Notes: generated by a model not told the origin, from the letters alone. A stretch of 64,000 bases of DNA from Pseudomonas chlororaphis (GCF_000783395.1 NZ_JSFK01000027.1:16883-80882), one strand, 5' to 3'; shown: positions 43,393 to 52,411, counted from the stretch's first letter. A program made the numbers and translations.

Positions 43393-43417
43393 TGGCATTT
43401 GTTACGAGGCTGTTTTA

Positions 43418-44053
43418 ATGCCGCTGTCCAACATCCACATCATCCATCAGGACGCCGCCGTGCTGGTGGTGAACAAACCGACGTTGCTGCTCTCGGTGCC
43501 CGGTCGCGCCGACGACAACAAGGATTGCCTGATTACCCGCCTGCAGGAAAACGGCTACCCGGAAGCGCGCATCGTCCATCGCCTGGACTGGGAAACTTCC
43601 GGCATCATTCTGCTCGCCCGTGACGCCGACACGCATCGCGAACTGTCGCGTCAGTTTCACGACCGCGAAACCGAAAAGGCCTACACCGCGTTGGCCTGGG
43701 GTCAGCCGGAACTCGACAGTGGCAGCATCGACTTGCCCTTGCGTTACGACCCACCGACCAAACCGCGCCATGTCGTCGACCACGAATTCGGCAAACATGC
43801 GCTGACCTTCTGGCGTGTGCTGGAGCGTTGCGGTGACTGGTGTCGCGTCGAACTGACACCGATCACCGGCCGTTCGCACCAGTTGCGCGTGCACATGCTG
43901 TCGATCGGGCATCCGCTGCTTGGTGACGGGCTCTACGCTCACGAGCAGGCTCTGGCCGCCTGGCCACGTCTGTGCCTGCACGCGAGCATGCTCAGCTTCA
44001 CCCATCCGCAAAGCGGCGAACGCCTGCGCTTCGAGTGCCCTGCACCGTTCTGA
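43418..44053 (+). CDS. rluA: RluA-family pseudouridine synthase
   Basis: 211 residues. The catalytic Asp lies in RIVHRLDWETSGIILLAR; ITGRSHQLRVHMLSIGHPLLGD is the second family motif. No S4 domain, as in RluA (23S U746 and tRNA U32) rather than RluC/RluD. Located directly behind minE. Assignment to RluA is from length and domain content. Confidence 0.92.
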   Translation: MPLSNIHIIHQDAAVLVVNKPTLLLSVPGRADDNKDCLITRLQENGYPEARIVHRLDWETSGIILLARDADTHRELSRQFHDRETEKAYTALAWGQPELDSGSIDLPLRYDPPTKPRHVVDHEFGKHALTFWRVLERCGDWCRVELTPITGRSHQLRVHMLSIGHPLLGDGLYAHEQALAAWPRLCLHASMLSFTHPQSGERLRFECPAPF

Positions 44054-44067
44054 CCGACAACACTGAA

Positions 44068-44164
44068 CCCCTGTGGGAGCGAGCCTGCTCGCGAAAGCGG
44101 TATTACATTCAACATTGATGTTGACTGATCAATCGCTTTCGCGAGCAGGCTCGCTCCCACAGGG
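44068..44164. repeat. REP pair (GTGGGAGCGAGCCTGCTCGCG type)
   Basis: CCCCTGTGGGAGCGAGCCTG left and CAGGCTCGCTCCCACAGGGG right, spacer of about 45 bases. Confidence 0.88.
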
Positions 44165-44232
44165 GATCCGGTGCAGATTCAATTCCCCGGCCGATGCGTT
44201 AAACTCCTGCCCACTGCTGTCTGGAGTTTCTT

Positions 44233-45522
44233 ATGCGCGAAGAGTTGAACCAAGGCCTGATCGACTTTCTCAAGGCCTCCCCTACCCCGTTCCACGCCAC
44301 CGCCAGTCTGGTGCAGCGTCTGGAGGCCGCCGGTTTCGTGCGCCTCGACGAGCGCGAGCCATGGACCACCGAGCCTAACGGCCGCTATTACGTTACCCGT
44401 AACGACTCTTCGATCGTCGCGATCAAAATGGGCCGCACTTCGCCACTGCACGGCGGCATCCGTCTGGTCGGCGCACACACCGACAGCCCGTGCCTGCGGG
44501 TCAAGCCGCAACCGGAACTGCAGCGTCAGGGCTTCTGGCAGCTGGGCGTAGAAGTCTACGGCGGCGCGCTGCTGGCGCCGTGGTTCGACCGCGATCTGTC
44601 GCTGGCCGGCCGCGTGACCTTCCGCCGCGACGGCAAGGTCGAAAGCCAGTTGATCGACTTCAAAGCGCCGATCGCGATCATTCCCAACTTGGCCATTCAC
44701 CTCAACCGTGAAGCCAATCAGGGCTGGGCGATCAACGCGCAGACCGAACTGCCGCCGATCCTCGCGCAATTCGCCGGTGACGAGCGCGTCGATTTTCGCG
44801 CCGTGCTCACCGATCAACTGGCCCGCGAACATGGTTTGAACGCCGACGTCGTGCTCGATTACGAGCTGAGCTTCTACGACACGCAAAGTGCTGCGGTCAT
44901 CGGCCTCAATGGCGACTTCATCGCCGGCGCGCGCCTCGACAACCTGCTGTCGTGCTACGCCGGCCTGCAAGCTTTGCTCACCGCCGAAACCGACGAAACC
45001 TGCGTGCTGGTGTGCAACGACCACGAAGAAGTCGGCTCCTGCTCGGCCTGCGGTGCCGATGGCCCGATGCTCGAACAGACCCTGCGTCGTCTGCTGCCGG
45101 AAGGTGACGAGTTCGTCCGCACCATCCAGAAATCCCTGCTGGTGTCGGCCGACAACGCCCACGGCGTGCACCCCAACTACGCGGAAAAGCACGACGCCAA
45201 CCACGGCCCGAAACTCAACGCCGGCCCGGTGATCAAGGTCAACAGCAACCAGCGCTACGCCACCAACAGCGAAACCGCCGGCTTCTTCCGCCATCTGTGC
45301 ATGGCCGAAGAAGTCCCGGTGCAAAGCTTCGTGGTACGCAGCGACATGGGCTGTGGCTCAACCATCGGCCCGATCACCGCCAGCCACCTCGGTGTGCGCA
45401 CCGTCGATATCGGCCTGCCGACCTTCGCCATGCACTCGATTCGCGAACTGTGCGGCAGCCACGACCTGGCACACCTGGTCAAAGTGCTGAGCGCGTTCTA
45501 CGCCTGCCGCGAGTTGCCTTAA
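44233..45522 (+). CDS. apeB: M18 family aminopeptidase
   Basis: 429 residues, full length for M18. Dizinc aminopeptidase of the cytoplasm that removes N-terminal (mainly acidic or neutral) residues. Metal and catalytic motifs: LVGAHTDSPCLRVKP (His, Asp), DHEEVGSCSACG (Glu pair), LVSADNAHGVHPNY (Asp) and the C-terminal SDMGCGSTIGPI with the last His in FAMHSIREL. Start ATG at 44233. It has its own REP borders on both sides. Confidence 0.95.
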   Translation: MREELNQGLIDFLKASPTPFHATASLVQRLEAAGFVRLDEREPWTTEPNGRYYVTRNDSSIVAIKMGRTSPLHGGIRLVGAHTDSPCLRVKPQPELQRQGFWQLGVEVYGGALLAPWFDRDLSLAGRVTFRRDGKVESQLIDFKAPIAIIPNLAIHLNREANQGWAINAQTELPPILAQFAGDERVDFRAVLTDQLAREHGLNADVVLDYELSFYDTQSAAVIGLNGDFIAGARLDNLLSCYAGLQALLTAETDETCVLVCNDHEEVGSCSACGADGPMLEQTLRRLLPEGDEFVRTIQKSLLVSADNAHGVHPNYAEKHDANHGPKLNAGPVIKVNSNQRYATNSETAGFFRHLCMAEEVPVQSFVVRSDMGCGSTIGPITASHLGVRTVDIGLPTFAMHSIRELCGSHDLAHLVKVLSAFYACRELP

Positions 45523-45552
45523 AAGCTTAAAAGCTTCGTCGGATCGCCGCCC

Positions 45553-45613
45553 GGAGCAAGCTCGCTCCCACATTTTGAAATGCATTTCAATGTGGGAGCG
45601 AGCTTGCTCGCGA
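45553..45613. repeat. REP pair, GCAAGCTCGCTCCCACA variant
   Basis: Inverted arms GAGCAAGCTCGCTCCCACAT and TGTGGGAGCGAGCTTGCTCG with a loop containing a further palindrome (TTGAAATGCATTTCAA). Confidence 0.85.
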
Positions 45614-45733
45614 AAGCGTCAGTCCAGGCAGCACAAATTTCATCCTGAAACTGACTCAATTCTGATACACATCAGAACCGCTCCGCCAAAACCGACCTAG
45701 ACTTACATCATTCATTTCGACAAGGCAGTCTCC

Positions 45734-45910
45734 ATGATCTCGATGTCTTCGTTCCACGCCATGCTCATTCCCATCCTGTGCGGAATGATCCTGCTGGCGA
45801 TCGGCTTCAACTTCCGTGACAAGAACGCCGGCGTATTCGCCATGTGGATCGGCATGCTCACGATCCTCGCCACCGTGGTGTACAAGATCCTCGCCAAACT
45901 CAACGAATAA
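45734..45910 (+). CDS. Small two-helix membrane protein (58 residues)
   Basis: Starts at the ATG at 45734 (MISMSSFHAML) and ends at TAA 45910. Two hydrophobic helices, about residues 8-24 and 35-52, are joined by the polar loop NFRDKNAG; the C-terminus is KILAKLNE. Good codon usage and the helix pattern favour a real gene. It is 77 bases before the MscS-like gene on the same strand, so it may be co-transcribed with it. Family not recognised; a role with the channel is only a guess. Confidence 0.7.
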   Translation: MISMSSFHAMLIPILCGMILLAIGFNFRDKNAGVFAMWIGMLTILATVVYKILAKLNE

Positions 45911-45987
45911 ATCCGCGCCCGGCTCGCATTGCTTTAGTGGGCCTCGTACACTCCAGCGAATCCGCCCCTTGCGAGGTTGACCGCCTA

Positions 45988-48141
45988 GTGTTCGCTCGTC
46001 TTTTTGCTTTGCCCAGTCTGTTCCTCGTCTGCCTGATGACGCTGCTGCCGCTGGCGCCCGCCCACGCCGTCGGCTTGCCCGGTCTGCTCAACACCAACAA
46101 AGCGCAGCCCGAAGCGCAGGAGCCGCTCGGCCAGTCCCTCGACGAAGTCATCAAGTCGCTGGAAAACGACAAGCAACGCGCACAGTTGCTGACCGATCTG
46201 AAGAAGCTGCGCGACGCCACCAAAAAAGCCCAGGCCAGCCCTGAAGAAGGCGTGCTCGGCCTGATCGGCGGCACCCTTTCCAACTTCGAAAAACAATTTA
46301 CCGGCGCTGACAGCCCGCTCAACCGCTGGGGCAACGAGTTCGACCTGGCCAAGGACGAACTGAGCGCGATGCTGCTGCCGGCCAACGAGTGGCTGCCGAT
46401 CATCTTCGGCTTCGCCATGATCCTCGCGGTGTGGAGCCTGCTCGCCGCCGCGCTGATCTGGCTCGGCCATCGGGTGCGCATGCGCTTCGGCCTCACCGAA
46501 GAACTGCCGCAACACCCCAAAGCCCTCGACATGCTGCGCTTTGCATTACGCAAGCTCGGGCCGTGGCTGATCGCATTGGTGATGACCGTCTACATGAGCT
46601 ACGCCTTGCCGTCGTCACTGGGCAAAAGCCTGGCGATGGTGTTGGCCTATGCGCTGGTGGTCGGCACCTGTTTTTCGGCGATCTGCGTGATCGCGTTTTC
46701 CCTGCTCGATGGCCCGCACCGCCATCGCGCGCTGTACATCCTGCGTCATCAGGCGTTCCGGCCGTTGTGGCTGATCGGCAGCTTCGCCGCGTTCGGTGAG
46801 GCGCTGAACGATCCACGCCTGATCGAAAGCCTCGGCGTGCACCTGGCCCACACCGCTGCGACCATCGCCAATGTCCTCGCGGCACTGTCGACCGGCCTGT
46901 TTATCCTGCGTTTCCGTCGACCGATCGCGCACTTGATCCGCAATCAGCCGCTGTCACGACGCCTGACCCGCCGGGCCCTCAGCGACACCATCGAAATCCT
47001 CGGCACCTTCTGGTACGTGCCGGCGCTGGTGCTGGTCGGCATCTCGCTGTTCGCCACCTTCGTCTCTGCCGGCGACACCAGCACCGCACTGCGCCAGTCA
47101 TTGATTTGCACCGTGCTGCTGGTGATGTGCATGGTGATCAACGGTCTCGTGCGCCGCCATTCCCTGAAACCACAACGCGGACCGAAACGCCACGCGCTGT
47201 ACTCCGAACGCCTGAAAAACTTCTTTTACACCCTCGCGCACCTGGTGGTCTGGCTGGTCTTCATCGAACTCGGCCTGCGCGTCTGGGGCCAGTCGCTGAT
47301 CGGTTTCGCCGAGGGCGAAGGGCATGATGTCAGCGTCAAACTGTTCAGCCTGATCGGCACACTGATTTTCTCCTGGCTGATCTGGATCCTCGCCGACACC
47401 GCCGTGCACCACGCCCTCACCCGCTCGCGCAAAGGTCTGGCGAATGCCCGTGCGCAAACGATGATGCCGCTGATCCGCAATGTGCTGTTTGTGGCGATCT
47501 TCATCATCGCGCTGATCGTCGCGCTAGCGAACATGGGCATGAACGTCACGCCACTGCTGGCCGGTGCCGGTGTGATCGGTCTGGCCATCGGTTTCGGCGC
47601 GCAGTCGCTGGTCGCGGACTTGATCACCGGCCTGTTCATCATCATCGAAGACTCGCTGGCCATCGATGACTACGTCGACGTCGGCGGCCACCTCGGCACC
47701 GTCGAAGGCCTGACCATCCGCACCGTGCGCCTGCGCGACATCGACGGCATCGTTCACACCATCCCGTTCAGCGAAATCAAAAGCATCAAGAACTACTCGC
47801 GGGAATTCGGCTACGCGATCTTCCGAGTGGCGGTGCCGTACAACATGGAAATCGACGACGCGATCAAACTGATGCGTGAAGTCGGCCAGAAGATGCGCAC
47901 CGATCCACTGCAACGGCGCAACATCTGGTCGCCGCTGGAGATTCAGGGCGTCGAGAGTTTCGAATCCGGCAGCGCGATTCTGCGGGCGCGGTTCAAGACT
48001 GCGCCGATCAAACAGTGGGAAGTTTCTCGAGCCTTCAACCTGTCGCTCAAGCGCCATCTCGACGAAGCCGGACTCGATCTGGCAACGCCGCGCATGAGCG
48101 TGCAAGTGATCACTGCCGGTGGCGGTCAGCCGAAGGAATAG
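45988..48141 (+). CDS. MscS-family mechanosensitive channel, large form
   Basis: 717 residues from the GTG at 45988, which gives a clean signal peptide (VFARLFALPSLFLVCLMTLLPLAPAHA). A periplasmic, partly coiled domain (about 30-130) is followed by some ten membrane helices. The pore helix and MscS core are at GLAIGFGAQSLVADLITGLFIIIEDS (about residue 535), with the cytoplasmic beta domain IDDYVDVGGHLGTVEGL after it. The size fits the YbiO-like group. It opens under membrane tension to release solutes. The reading frame continues upstream but overlaps the 58-residue gene, so the GTG start is preferred. Confidence 0.88.
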   Translation: MFARLFALPSLFLVCLMTLLPLAPAHAVGLPGLLNTNKAQPEAQEPLGQSLDEVIKSLENDKQRAQLLTDLKKLRDATKKAQASPEEGVLGLIGGTLSNFEKQFTGADSPLNRWGNEFDLAKDELSAMLLPANEWLPIIFGFAMILAVWSLLAAALIWLGHRVRMRFGLTEELPQHPKALDMLRFALRKLGPWLIALVMTVYMSYALPSSLGKSLAMVLAYALVVGTCFSAICVIAFSLLDGPHRHRALYILRHQAFRPLWLIGSFAAFGEALNDPRLIESLGVHLAHTAATIANVLAALSTGLFILRFRRPIAHLIRNQPLSRRLTRRALSDTIEILGTFWYVPALVLVGISLFATFVSAGDTSTALRQSLICTVLLVMCMVINGLVRRHSLKPQRGPKRHALYSERLKNFFYTLAHLVVWLVFIELGLRVWGQSLIGFAEGEGHDVSVKLFSLIGTLIFSWLIWILADTAVHHALTRSRKGLANARAQTMMPLIRNVLFVAIFIIALIVALANMGMNVTPLLAGAGVIGLAIGFGAQSLVADLITGLFIIIEDSLAIDDYVDVGGHLGTVEGLTIRTVRLRDIDGIVHTIPFSEIKSIKNYSREFGYAIFRVAVPYNMEIDDAIKLMREVGQKMRTDPLQRRNIWSPLEIQGVESFESGSAILRARFKTAPIKQWEVSRAFNLSLKRHLDEAGLDLATPRMSVQVITAGGGQPKE

Positions 48142-48205
48142 CACTCAGGCGCGCGATTGCAGTCACAGGCAGGGAAGCCCGACAACAATAATCAAGGAGA
48201 ATCCG

Positions 48206-49540
48206 ATGCAACTGACGCGCATTGCCCAAGCCGTTCTACTCACCCTGTTCGCCAGCCACGCCGGCGCCGCGACGCTGGAAAGCACCCGCACCACAATTGC
48301 CGAACAGGCGCAAAAGCTCGAGCCGGAGCTGCTGGAAACCCGCCGCGACATCCACGCCCATCCGGAGCTCGGCAACACTGAAAAACGCACCGCCGAACTG
48401 GTCGCCAAACAACTCAAAGCCATGGGCCTGGAAGTCAAAACCGGCGTCGCCCGCACCGGTGTAGTCGCCGTCCTCAAAGGCGCCCTTCCCGGCCCGACCG
48501 TGGCCCTGCGCGCCGACATGGACGCGCTGCCGGTCAAGGAAGTCGCCGACCTGCCGTTCGCGTCGAAAGCCAAGGGCACCTATCTCGACAAAGAAGTCGA
48601 CGTCATGCACGCCTGCGGCCACGACGCCCACACCGCGATCCTGCTGAGCACGGCGAAAATTCTCACGGGCATGCGCGACACCCTGCCCGGCACCGTGGTG
48701 TTCTACTTCCAGCCCGCCGAAGAAGGCCCGAGCGACTTCATCCCCGACGGCAAAAACACCTGGGGCGCGAAAATGATGGTCGAGGAAGGCGTGATGAAAT
48801 CACCGAAACCCGACGCCGTTTTCGGCCTGCACGTCTGGGCCGGCGTCCCCGCCGGCCAGATCGCCTACCGCCCCGGCGCGACCCTCGCCAGCTCCGACGA
48901 CCTGCGCATCAGAATCCTCGGCAAACAAACCCACGCCGGCCGCCCATGGGACGGCATCGACCCGATCACCGTCGGCGCACAAACCATCGTCGGCCTGCAA
49001 ACCGTGGTCAGCCGCCGCACCGACATCTCCTCTTATCCGTCAGTGGTCAGCATCGGCACCATCAACGGCGGCACCCGCTACAACATCATTCCCGAATCCG
49101 TCGACATGACCGGCACGATCCGCTCCTACGACTACGGCATCCGCCAGAAACTGCATGCCGACGTCCGCCAGACCGTGGAAAAAATTGCCGAAAGCGGTGG
49201 TGCGAAAGCCGACGTCACCATCATCGAAAAATACGACCCGACGATTAACAACCTGCTGCTGACGGAAAAAATGCTGCCGACGCTGAAGTGGGCGGCCAAG
49301 GACGATGTGGTGAATGCACCGCTGGTGGGGGGCGCGGAGGACTTCTCGTTTTTTGCCAAAGAAGTGCCGGGGCTGTTTGTGTTTCTCGGCGTGACGCCAC
49401 GGGATCAGGACATGAGCAAGGCTGCGCCGAATCACAATCCGGGGTTCTTTGTCGATGAGTCGGCGCTGGTGGTGGGCGTGAGGACATTGGCTTCGTTGGC
49501 GACGGATTATTTGTATGCCAATGCGGGGGCGGGCAAGTAG
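48206..49540 (+). CDS. Secreted M20 amidohydrolase
   Basis: 444 residues with a signal peptide (MQLTRIAQAVLLTLFASHAGA). Dinuclear-metal peptidase M20D type, related to hippurate and IAA-amino-acid hydrolases: LRADMDALPVKE, MHACGHDAHTAILL, FYFQPAEEGPSDFIPDG and the late His in NHNPGFFVDE. Start ATG at 48206 with AAGGAG 7 bases upstream. It would cleave N-acyl amino acids in the periplasm; the substrate is unknown. Confidence 0.9.
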   Translation: MQLTRIAQAVLLTLFASHAGAATLESTRTTIAEQAQKLEPELLETRRDIHAHPELGNTEKRTAELVAKQLKAMGLEVKTGVARTGVVAVLKGALPGPTVALRADMDALPVKEVADLPFASKAKGTYLDKEVDVMHACGHDAHTAILLSTAKILTGMRDTLPGTVVFYFQPAEEGPSDFIPDGKNTWGAKMMVEEGVMKSPKPDAVFGLHVWAGVPAGQIAYRPGATLASSDDLRIRILGKQTHAGRPWDGIDPITVGAQTIVGLQTVVSRRTDISSYPSVVSIGTINGGTRYNIIPESVDMTGTIRSYDYGIRQKLHADVRQTVEKIAESGGAKADVTIIEKYDPTINNLLLTEKMLPTLKWAAKDDVVNAPLVGGAEDFSFFAKEVPGLFVFLGVTPRDQDMSKAAPNHNPGFFVDESALVVGVRTLASLATDYLYANAGAGK

Positions 49541-49566
49541 AGATGAGGTGACTGTGGGGGCGCTTT

Positions 49567-49732
49567 CGCGAGCAGGCTCGCTCCCACATTTGGATCGTGT
49601 GCAGCCTGCCAGAAACAGGTCGGCTGTCAGGCCGCCATCGCGAGCAGGCTCACTCCCACATTTAGACCGTGTGCAGCCTGCCAAAAATTGGTCGGCTGTC
49701 AGGCCGCCATCGCTGGCAAGCCAGCTCCCACA
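49567..49732. repeat. 72-base tandem repeat carrying REP cores
   Basis: Unit 1 (49567-49638) and unit 2 (49639-49710) are near-identical: REP core, then CGTGTGCAGCCTGCCA, then GGTCGGCTGTCAGGCCGCCAT. A third partial copy (49711-49732) keeps only a REP core, and of the other type (CGCTGGCAAGCCAGCTCCCA instead of CGCGAGCAGGCTCGCTCCCA). All arms are in direct, not inverted, orientation. Confidence 0.8.
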
Positions 49733-49829
49733 AGGATTGAATCCAACCGGTAAACCTACATCGCCTCTGCTTCTCACCACTCAACACAATGAGCGCAAGC
49801 TCGAGTACCGCTCTTGATCTTGCCGTGCC

Positions 49830-50110
49830 GGCCCCTTCGGCAGGCTGAGTGGAGGGGTCTATCCGGGGGTAGGCGCGCAGCGCCGTTCGACGAAGTCGAA
49901 CACATCGAAAGGAGGTGCAGCGAAGCAAACCGGAAGCGATGCCCCCGGATAGATCCCGGAGCGAAGGAACCCCGAGCCCCAGCGAGCGGGCCGAACGCCG
50001 GGGCCCAGCCTTTTGCTTACTTTTCGGCGTCTGGAAAAGTGAGTCGCTGTAAGAGCGAAACCGCCAGCGGCAGCACCCGAAGCAACGGATATACACCTAA
50101 AACCCAAGAA
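49830..50110. repeat. Structured intergenic element, probably dispersed
   Basis: Contains GGGGTCTATCCGGGGG (49854-49869) and CCCCCGGATAGATCCC (49942-49957), which pair with one mismatch, enclosing the palindrome TTCGACGAAGTCGAA (about 49887-49901). Downstream follow a GC-rich stretch and TTTTGCTTACTTTTCGGCGT..AAAAGTGAGTCGCTGTAAG. From memory, closely similar sequences occur in many fluorescens-group intergenic regions. Confidence 0.5.
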
Positions 50111-50145
50111 CCTGGTCGGCCCACAGGCCGCCAAGGCCAAAACGA

Positions 50146-50859
50146 TCAAACCACATCAACCCCAACGTGAATCGCATCATGCCGCCAAAACTCCAGATCA
50201 CAATCAATCAACCGCTCATGCTGATCATAATTGACCCGAGCAATCCGTAACCCCGGACTCCCCACCGACACCCGTAAAGCCGCCGCCGCATCCACAGACA
50301 ATGACGTAGGCACAATCTCAAACCGCACCCGCCCATAGTGCAAATCGTAATGCCGCGCATACAACTCGGTCATCGACTGATTCAAATCAAACTCAAGAAT
50401 CCCCGGAAAAAACTGCGGATTCAAATAGTGCTCCACATACAACACCAACCGCCCATCAATGCGCCGCGACCGGCAGATCTGAATCACGCTCGACAACGCC
50501 GGCAACTGCAACCACGCACACACCGCCGCCGAAGCCGGCTGCAACCGCGCCGAAATCACCTCGGTCGACGGCACCCGCCCCTGCGCACTGACCATCGCGT
50601 GAAAGTGACTGCGCTGCATCAGGTTGTACGCCAGACGCGGCGGCGAGACGAACCAGCCACGGCGCTCCTCGCGATAAATCTGCCCCTGCGCCTCCAACTG
50701 CAACAACGCCTCACGCACGGTAATCCGCGTCGTGCCGAACAACTCACTGAGCTTGCGCTCGGCCGGCAACTTGCTGCCCGCCGCCAGCAACCCGTGATCA
50801 AGCTGCTCCTGCAACACCTGGCCAATCGCTGTCACCGCTTTTGTTGCCTCATCGCGCAT
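50146..50859 (-). CDS. GntR-family regulator with UTRA domain (HutC/PhnF type)
   Basis: 237 residues. N-terminal winged helix (about 8-75): LLAAGSKLPAERKLSELFGTTRITVREALLQLEAQG. UTRA ligand domain from about residue 90: VISARLQPASAAVCAWL, RSRRIDGRLVLYVEHYLNP, and a C-terminal DCDLEFWRHDAIHV. Start ATG at 50859 (a TTG codon lies just before). Divergent from the ABC importer operon, which it very likely controls; two TAGACCA-containing sites lie between them. Confidence 0.88.
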   Translation of the reverse strand: MRDEATKAVTAIGQVLQEQLDHGLLAAGSKLPAERKLSELFGTTRITVREALLQLEAQGQIYREERRGWFVSPPRLAYNLMQRSHFHAMVSAQGRVPSTEVISARLQPASAAVCAWLQLPALSSVIQICRSRRIDGRLVLYVEHYLNPQFFPGILEFDLNQSMTELYARHYDLHYGRVRFEIVPTSLSVDAAAALRVSVGSPGLRIARVNYDQHERLIDCDLEFWRHDAIHVGVDVV

Positions 50860-50872
50860 CAACGTTACCTAT

Positions 50873-50886
50873 CTGGACTAGACCAG
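50873..50886. promoter_or_regulatory. Putative GntR operator 1
   Basis: CTGGACTAGACCAG, an imperfect palindrome 14 bases upstream of the regulator start. It shares TAGACCA with the second site and resembles TGGTATAGACCA-type sites of HutC/NagR regulators. Confidence 0.45.
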
Positions 50887-51151
50887 CACTGTTTCGGGGC
50901 AAAACCGTACGGCGATCAAGCCGTTTCCGTGTGTTGCAAGCCTAGGCAGTGCAGATGACCGAGAGATGACAAAACTACCGAACGGTCGTCTTCACGACTT
51001 GCAATACATCGGCCAAGTCCCTTGCCCTGCGGGCCTTTGAGCATGGTCTACGCTTATCTGACACCCGCCAATACCGGGCAAATAAAAGGCCTGCCACAAG
51101 GCCGCCGACATCAAAGTGTCATCCAGCCCCCTTAAATTGGCTCAGGTATTG

Positions 51152-51166
51152 CTGACCTAGACCAAC
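51152..51166. promoter_or_regulatory. Putative GntR operator 2
   Basis: CTGACCTAGACCAAC, about 45 bases before the substrate-binding protein gene, sharing CTAGACCA with site 1. Confidence 0.45.
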
Positions 51167-51210
51167 ACACACCGCAATCGCAGCGTTGAACACGACCAAG
51201 GAGCTTTGGA

Positions 51211-52278
51211 ATGAAACAGCTTTTCCTGGCAACACTGTTAGGCTCGACCATTGCAATGTGCACCTCCGCCATGGCGGCCGGCACCGATCTGAAAACCCTC
51301 GAAGCCGCTGCGAAAGCGGAAGGCGCCGTCAACAGCGTCGGCATGCCCGATGACTGGGCCAACTGGAAAGGCACCTGGGAAGACCTGGCCAAGACCTACG
51401 GCCTCAAGCACATCGACACCGACATGAGTTCCGCCCAGGAAATCGCCAAGTTCGCCGCCGAGAAAGACAACGCCACCGCTGACATCGGCGACGTCGGTGC
51501 GGCCTTCGGCCCGATCGCGGTCAAGCAAGGCGTGGTGCAACCGTACAAGCCAAGCACCTGGGATCAGGTTCCGGACTGGGCCAAGGACAAGGACGGCAAC
51601 TGGGCGCTGGCCTACACCGGCACCATCGCCTTCATCGTCAACAAAAAGCTCCTGCACGGCTCCGAAGTGCCAACCAAATGGGCTGACCTCAAGGGCGGCA
51701 AATACAAAGTCTCGATCGGTGACGTGAGCACCGCCGCCCAAGCCGCCAACGGCGTTCTCGCGGCGGCACTGGCCAACGGTGGCGACGAGAAAAACATCAA
51801 GCCTGCCCTGCTGCTGTTCGCCGACATCGCCAAGCAAGGTCGCCTGTCGATGGCCAACCCGACCATCGCCACCATGGAAAAAGGCGAGATCGAAGTCGGT
51901 GTGGTCTGGGACTTCAACGGCCTCAGCTACAAAGCCAAAATGGCCAACCCTGATGACTACGTGGTGCTGATCCCGTCCGACGGTTCGGTGATTTCCGGCT
52001 ACACCACGATCATCAACAAGTACGCAAAAAACCCTAACGCCGCCAAGCTGACTCGCGAATACATCTTCAGCGACGCCGGCCAGACCAACCTCGCCCGCGG
52101 TAACGCCCGCCCGATCCGTGCCGAGCACCTGCAACTGCCGGAAGACGTGAAGGCCAAACTGCTGCCGAACGAGCAGTACAAAAAGGTCACCCCGATCAAA
52201 GACGCCGATGCGTGGGAAAAAACTTCGAAAGCCCTGCCACAGCAGTGGAATGAGGAAGTCATCGTCGAGATGAAGTAA
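51211..52278 (+). CDS. ABC importer substrate-binding protein
   Basis: 355 residues with a signal peptide (cut after SAMA, about residue 22), periplasmic. Type II binding protein of the iron/spermidine/phosphonate-like group (IGDVGAAFGPIAVKQGVVQPY, ALAYTGTIAFIVNKKLL, EVGVVWDFNGLSYKAK). First gene of the operon, with AAGGAG before the ATG. The ligand is not certain; the phosphatase-like genes downstream suggest a phosphonate or phosphate ester. Confidence 0.88.
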   Translation: MKQLFLATLLGSTIAMCTSAMAAGTDLKTLEAAAKAEGAVNSVGMPDDWANWKGTWEDLAKTYGLKHIDTDMSSAQEIAKFAAEKDNATADIGDVGAAFGPIAVKQGVVQPYKPSTWDQVPDWAKDKDGNWALAYTGTIAFIVNKKLLHGSEVPTKWADLKGGKYKVSIGDVSTAAQAANGVLAAALANGGDEKNIKPALLLFADIAKQGRLSMANPTIATMEKGEIEVGVVWDFNGLSYKAKMANPDDYVVLIPSDGSVISGYTTIINKYAKNPNAAKLTREYIFSDAGQTNLARGNARPIRAEHLQLPEDVKAKLLPNEQYKKVTPIKDADAWEKTSKALPQQWNEEVIVEMK

Positions 52279-52286
52279 TCCTTCAT

Positions 52287-52374
52287 CTGTAGGAGCTGCC
52301 GCAGGCTGCGATCTTTTGATCTTGCCCTTTAAAAGCAACATCAAAAGATCGCAGCCTGCGGCAGCTCCTACAGG
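52287..52374. repeat. REP pair inside the ABC operon (GTAGGAGCTGCCGCAGG type)
   Basis: CTGTAGGAGCTGCCGCAGGC and GCCTGCGGCAGCTCCTACAG, perfect arms, between the binding protein gene and the next gene. Probably makes the upstream mRNA more stable, as in maltose-type operons. Confidence 0.88.
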
Positions 52375-52411
52375 GGTTGGTTCCAGTTTTGTTTTCGGAG
52401 TTTTTGCCCCT

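Larger units (their letters stand above)
49541..50145. other. Repeat-rich intergenic region
   Basis: 605 bases between convergent genes, with no believable gene. The left part holds a 72-base tandem repeat with REP cores (49567-49732). The right part (about 49800-50110) is a structured sequence with long inverted arms. Both are listed separately. Confidence 0.7.
50860..51210. other. Divergent control region of the GntR gene and ABC operon
   Basis: 351 bases, no gene. It holds two possible operator sites near its ends (50873-50886 and 51152-51166), one close to each gene. Confidence 0.6.

Noticed and set aside
49567..49732. Possible CRISPR-like direct repeats
   Set aside because: Only two full units of 72 bases with no unique spacers and no cas genes; the units are REP cores with flanking sequence.
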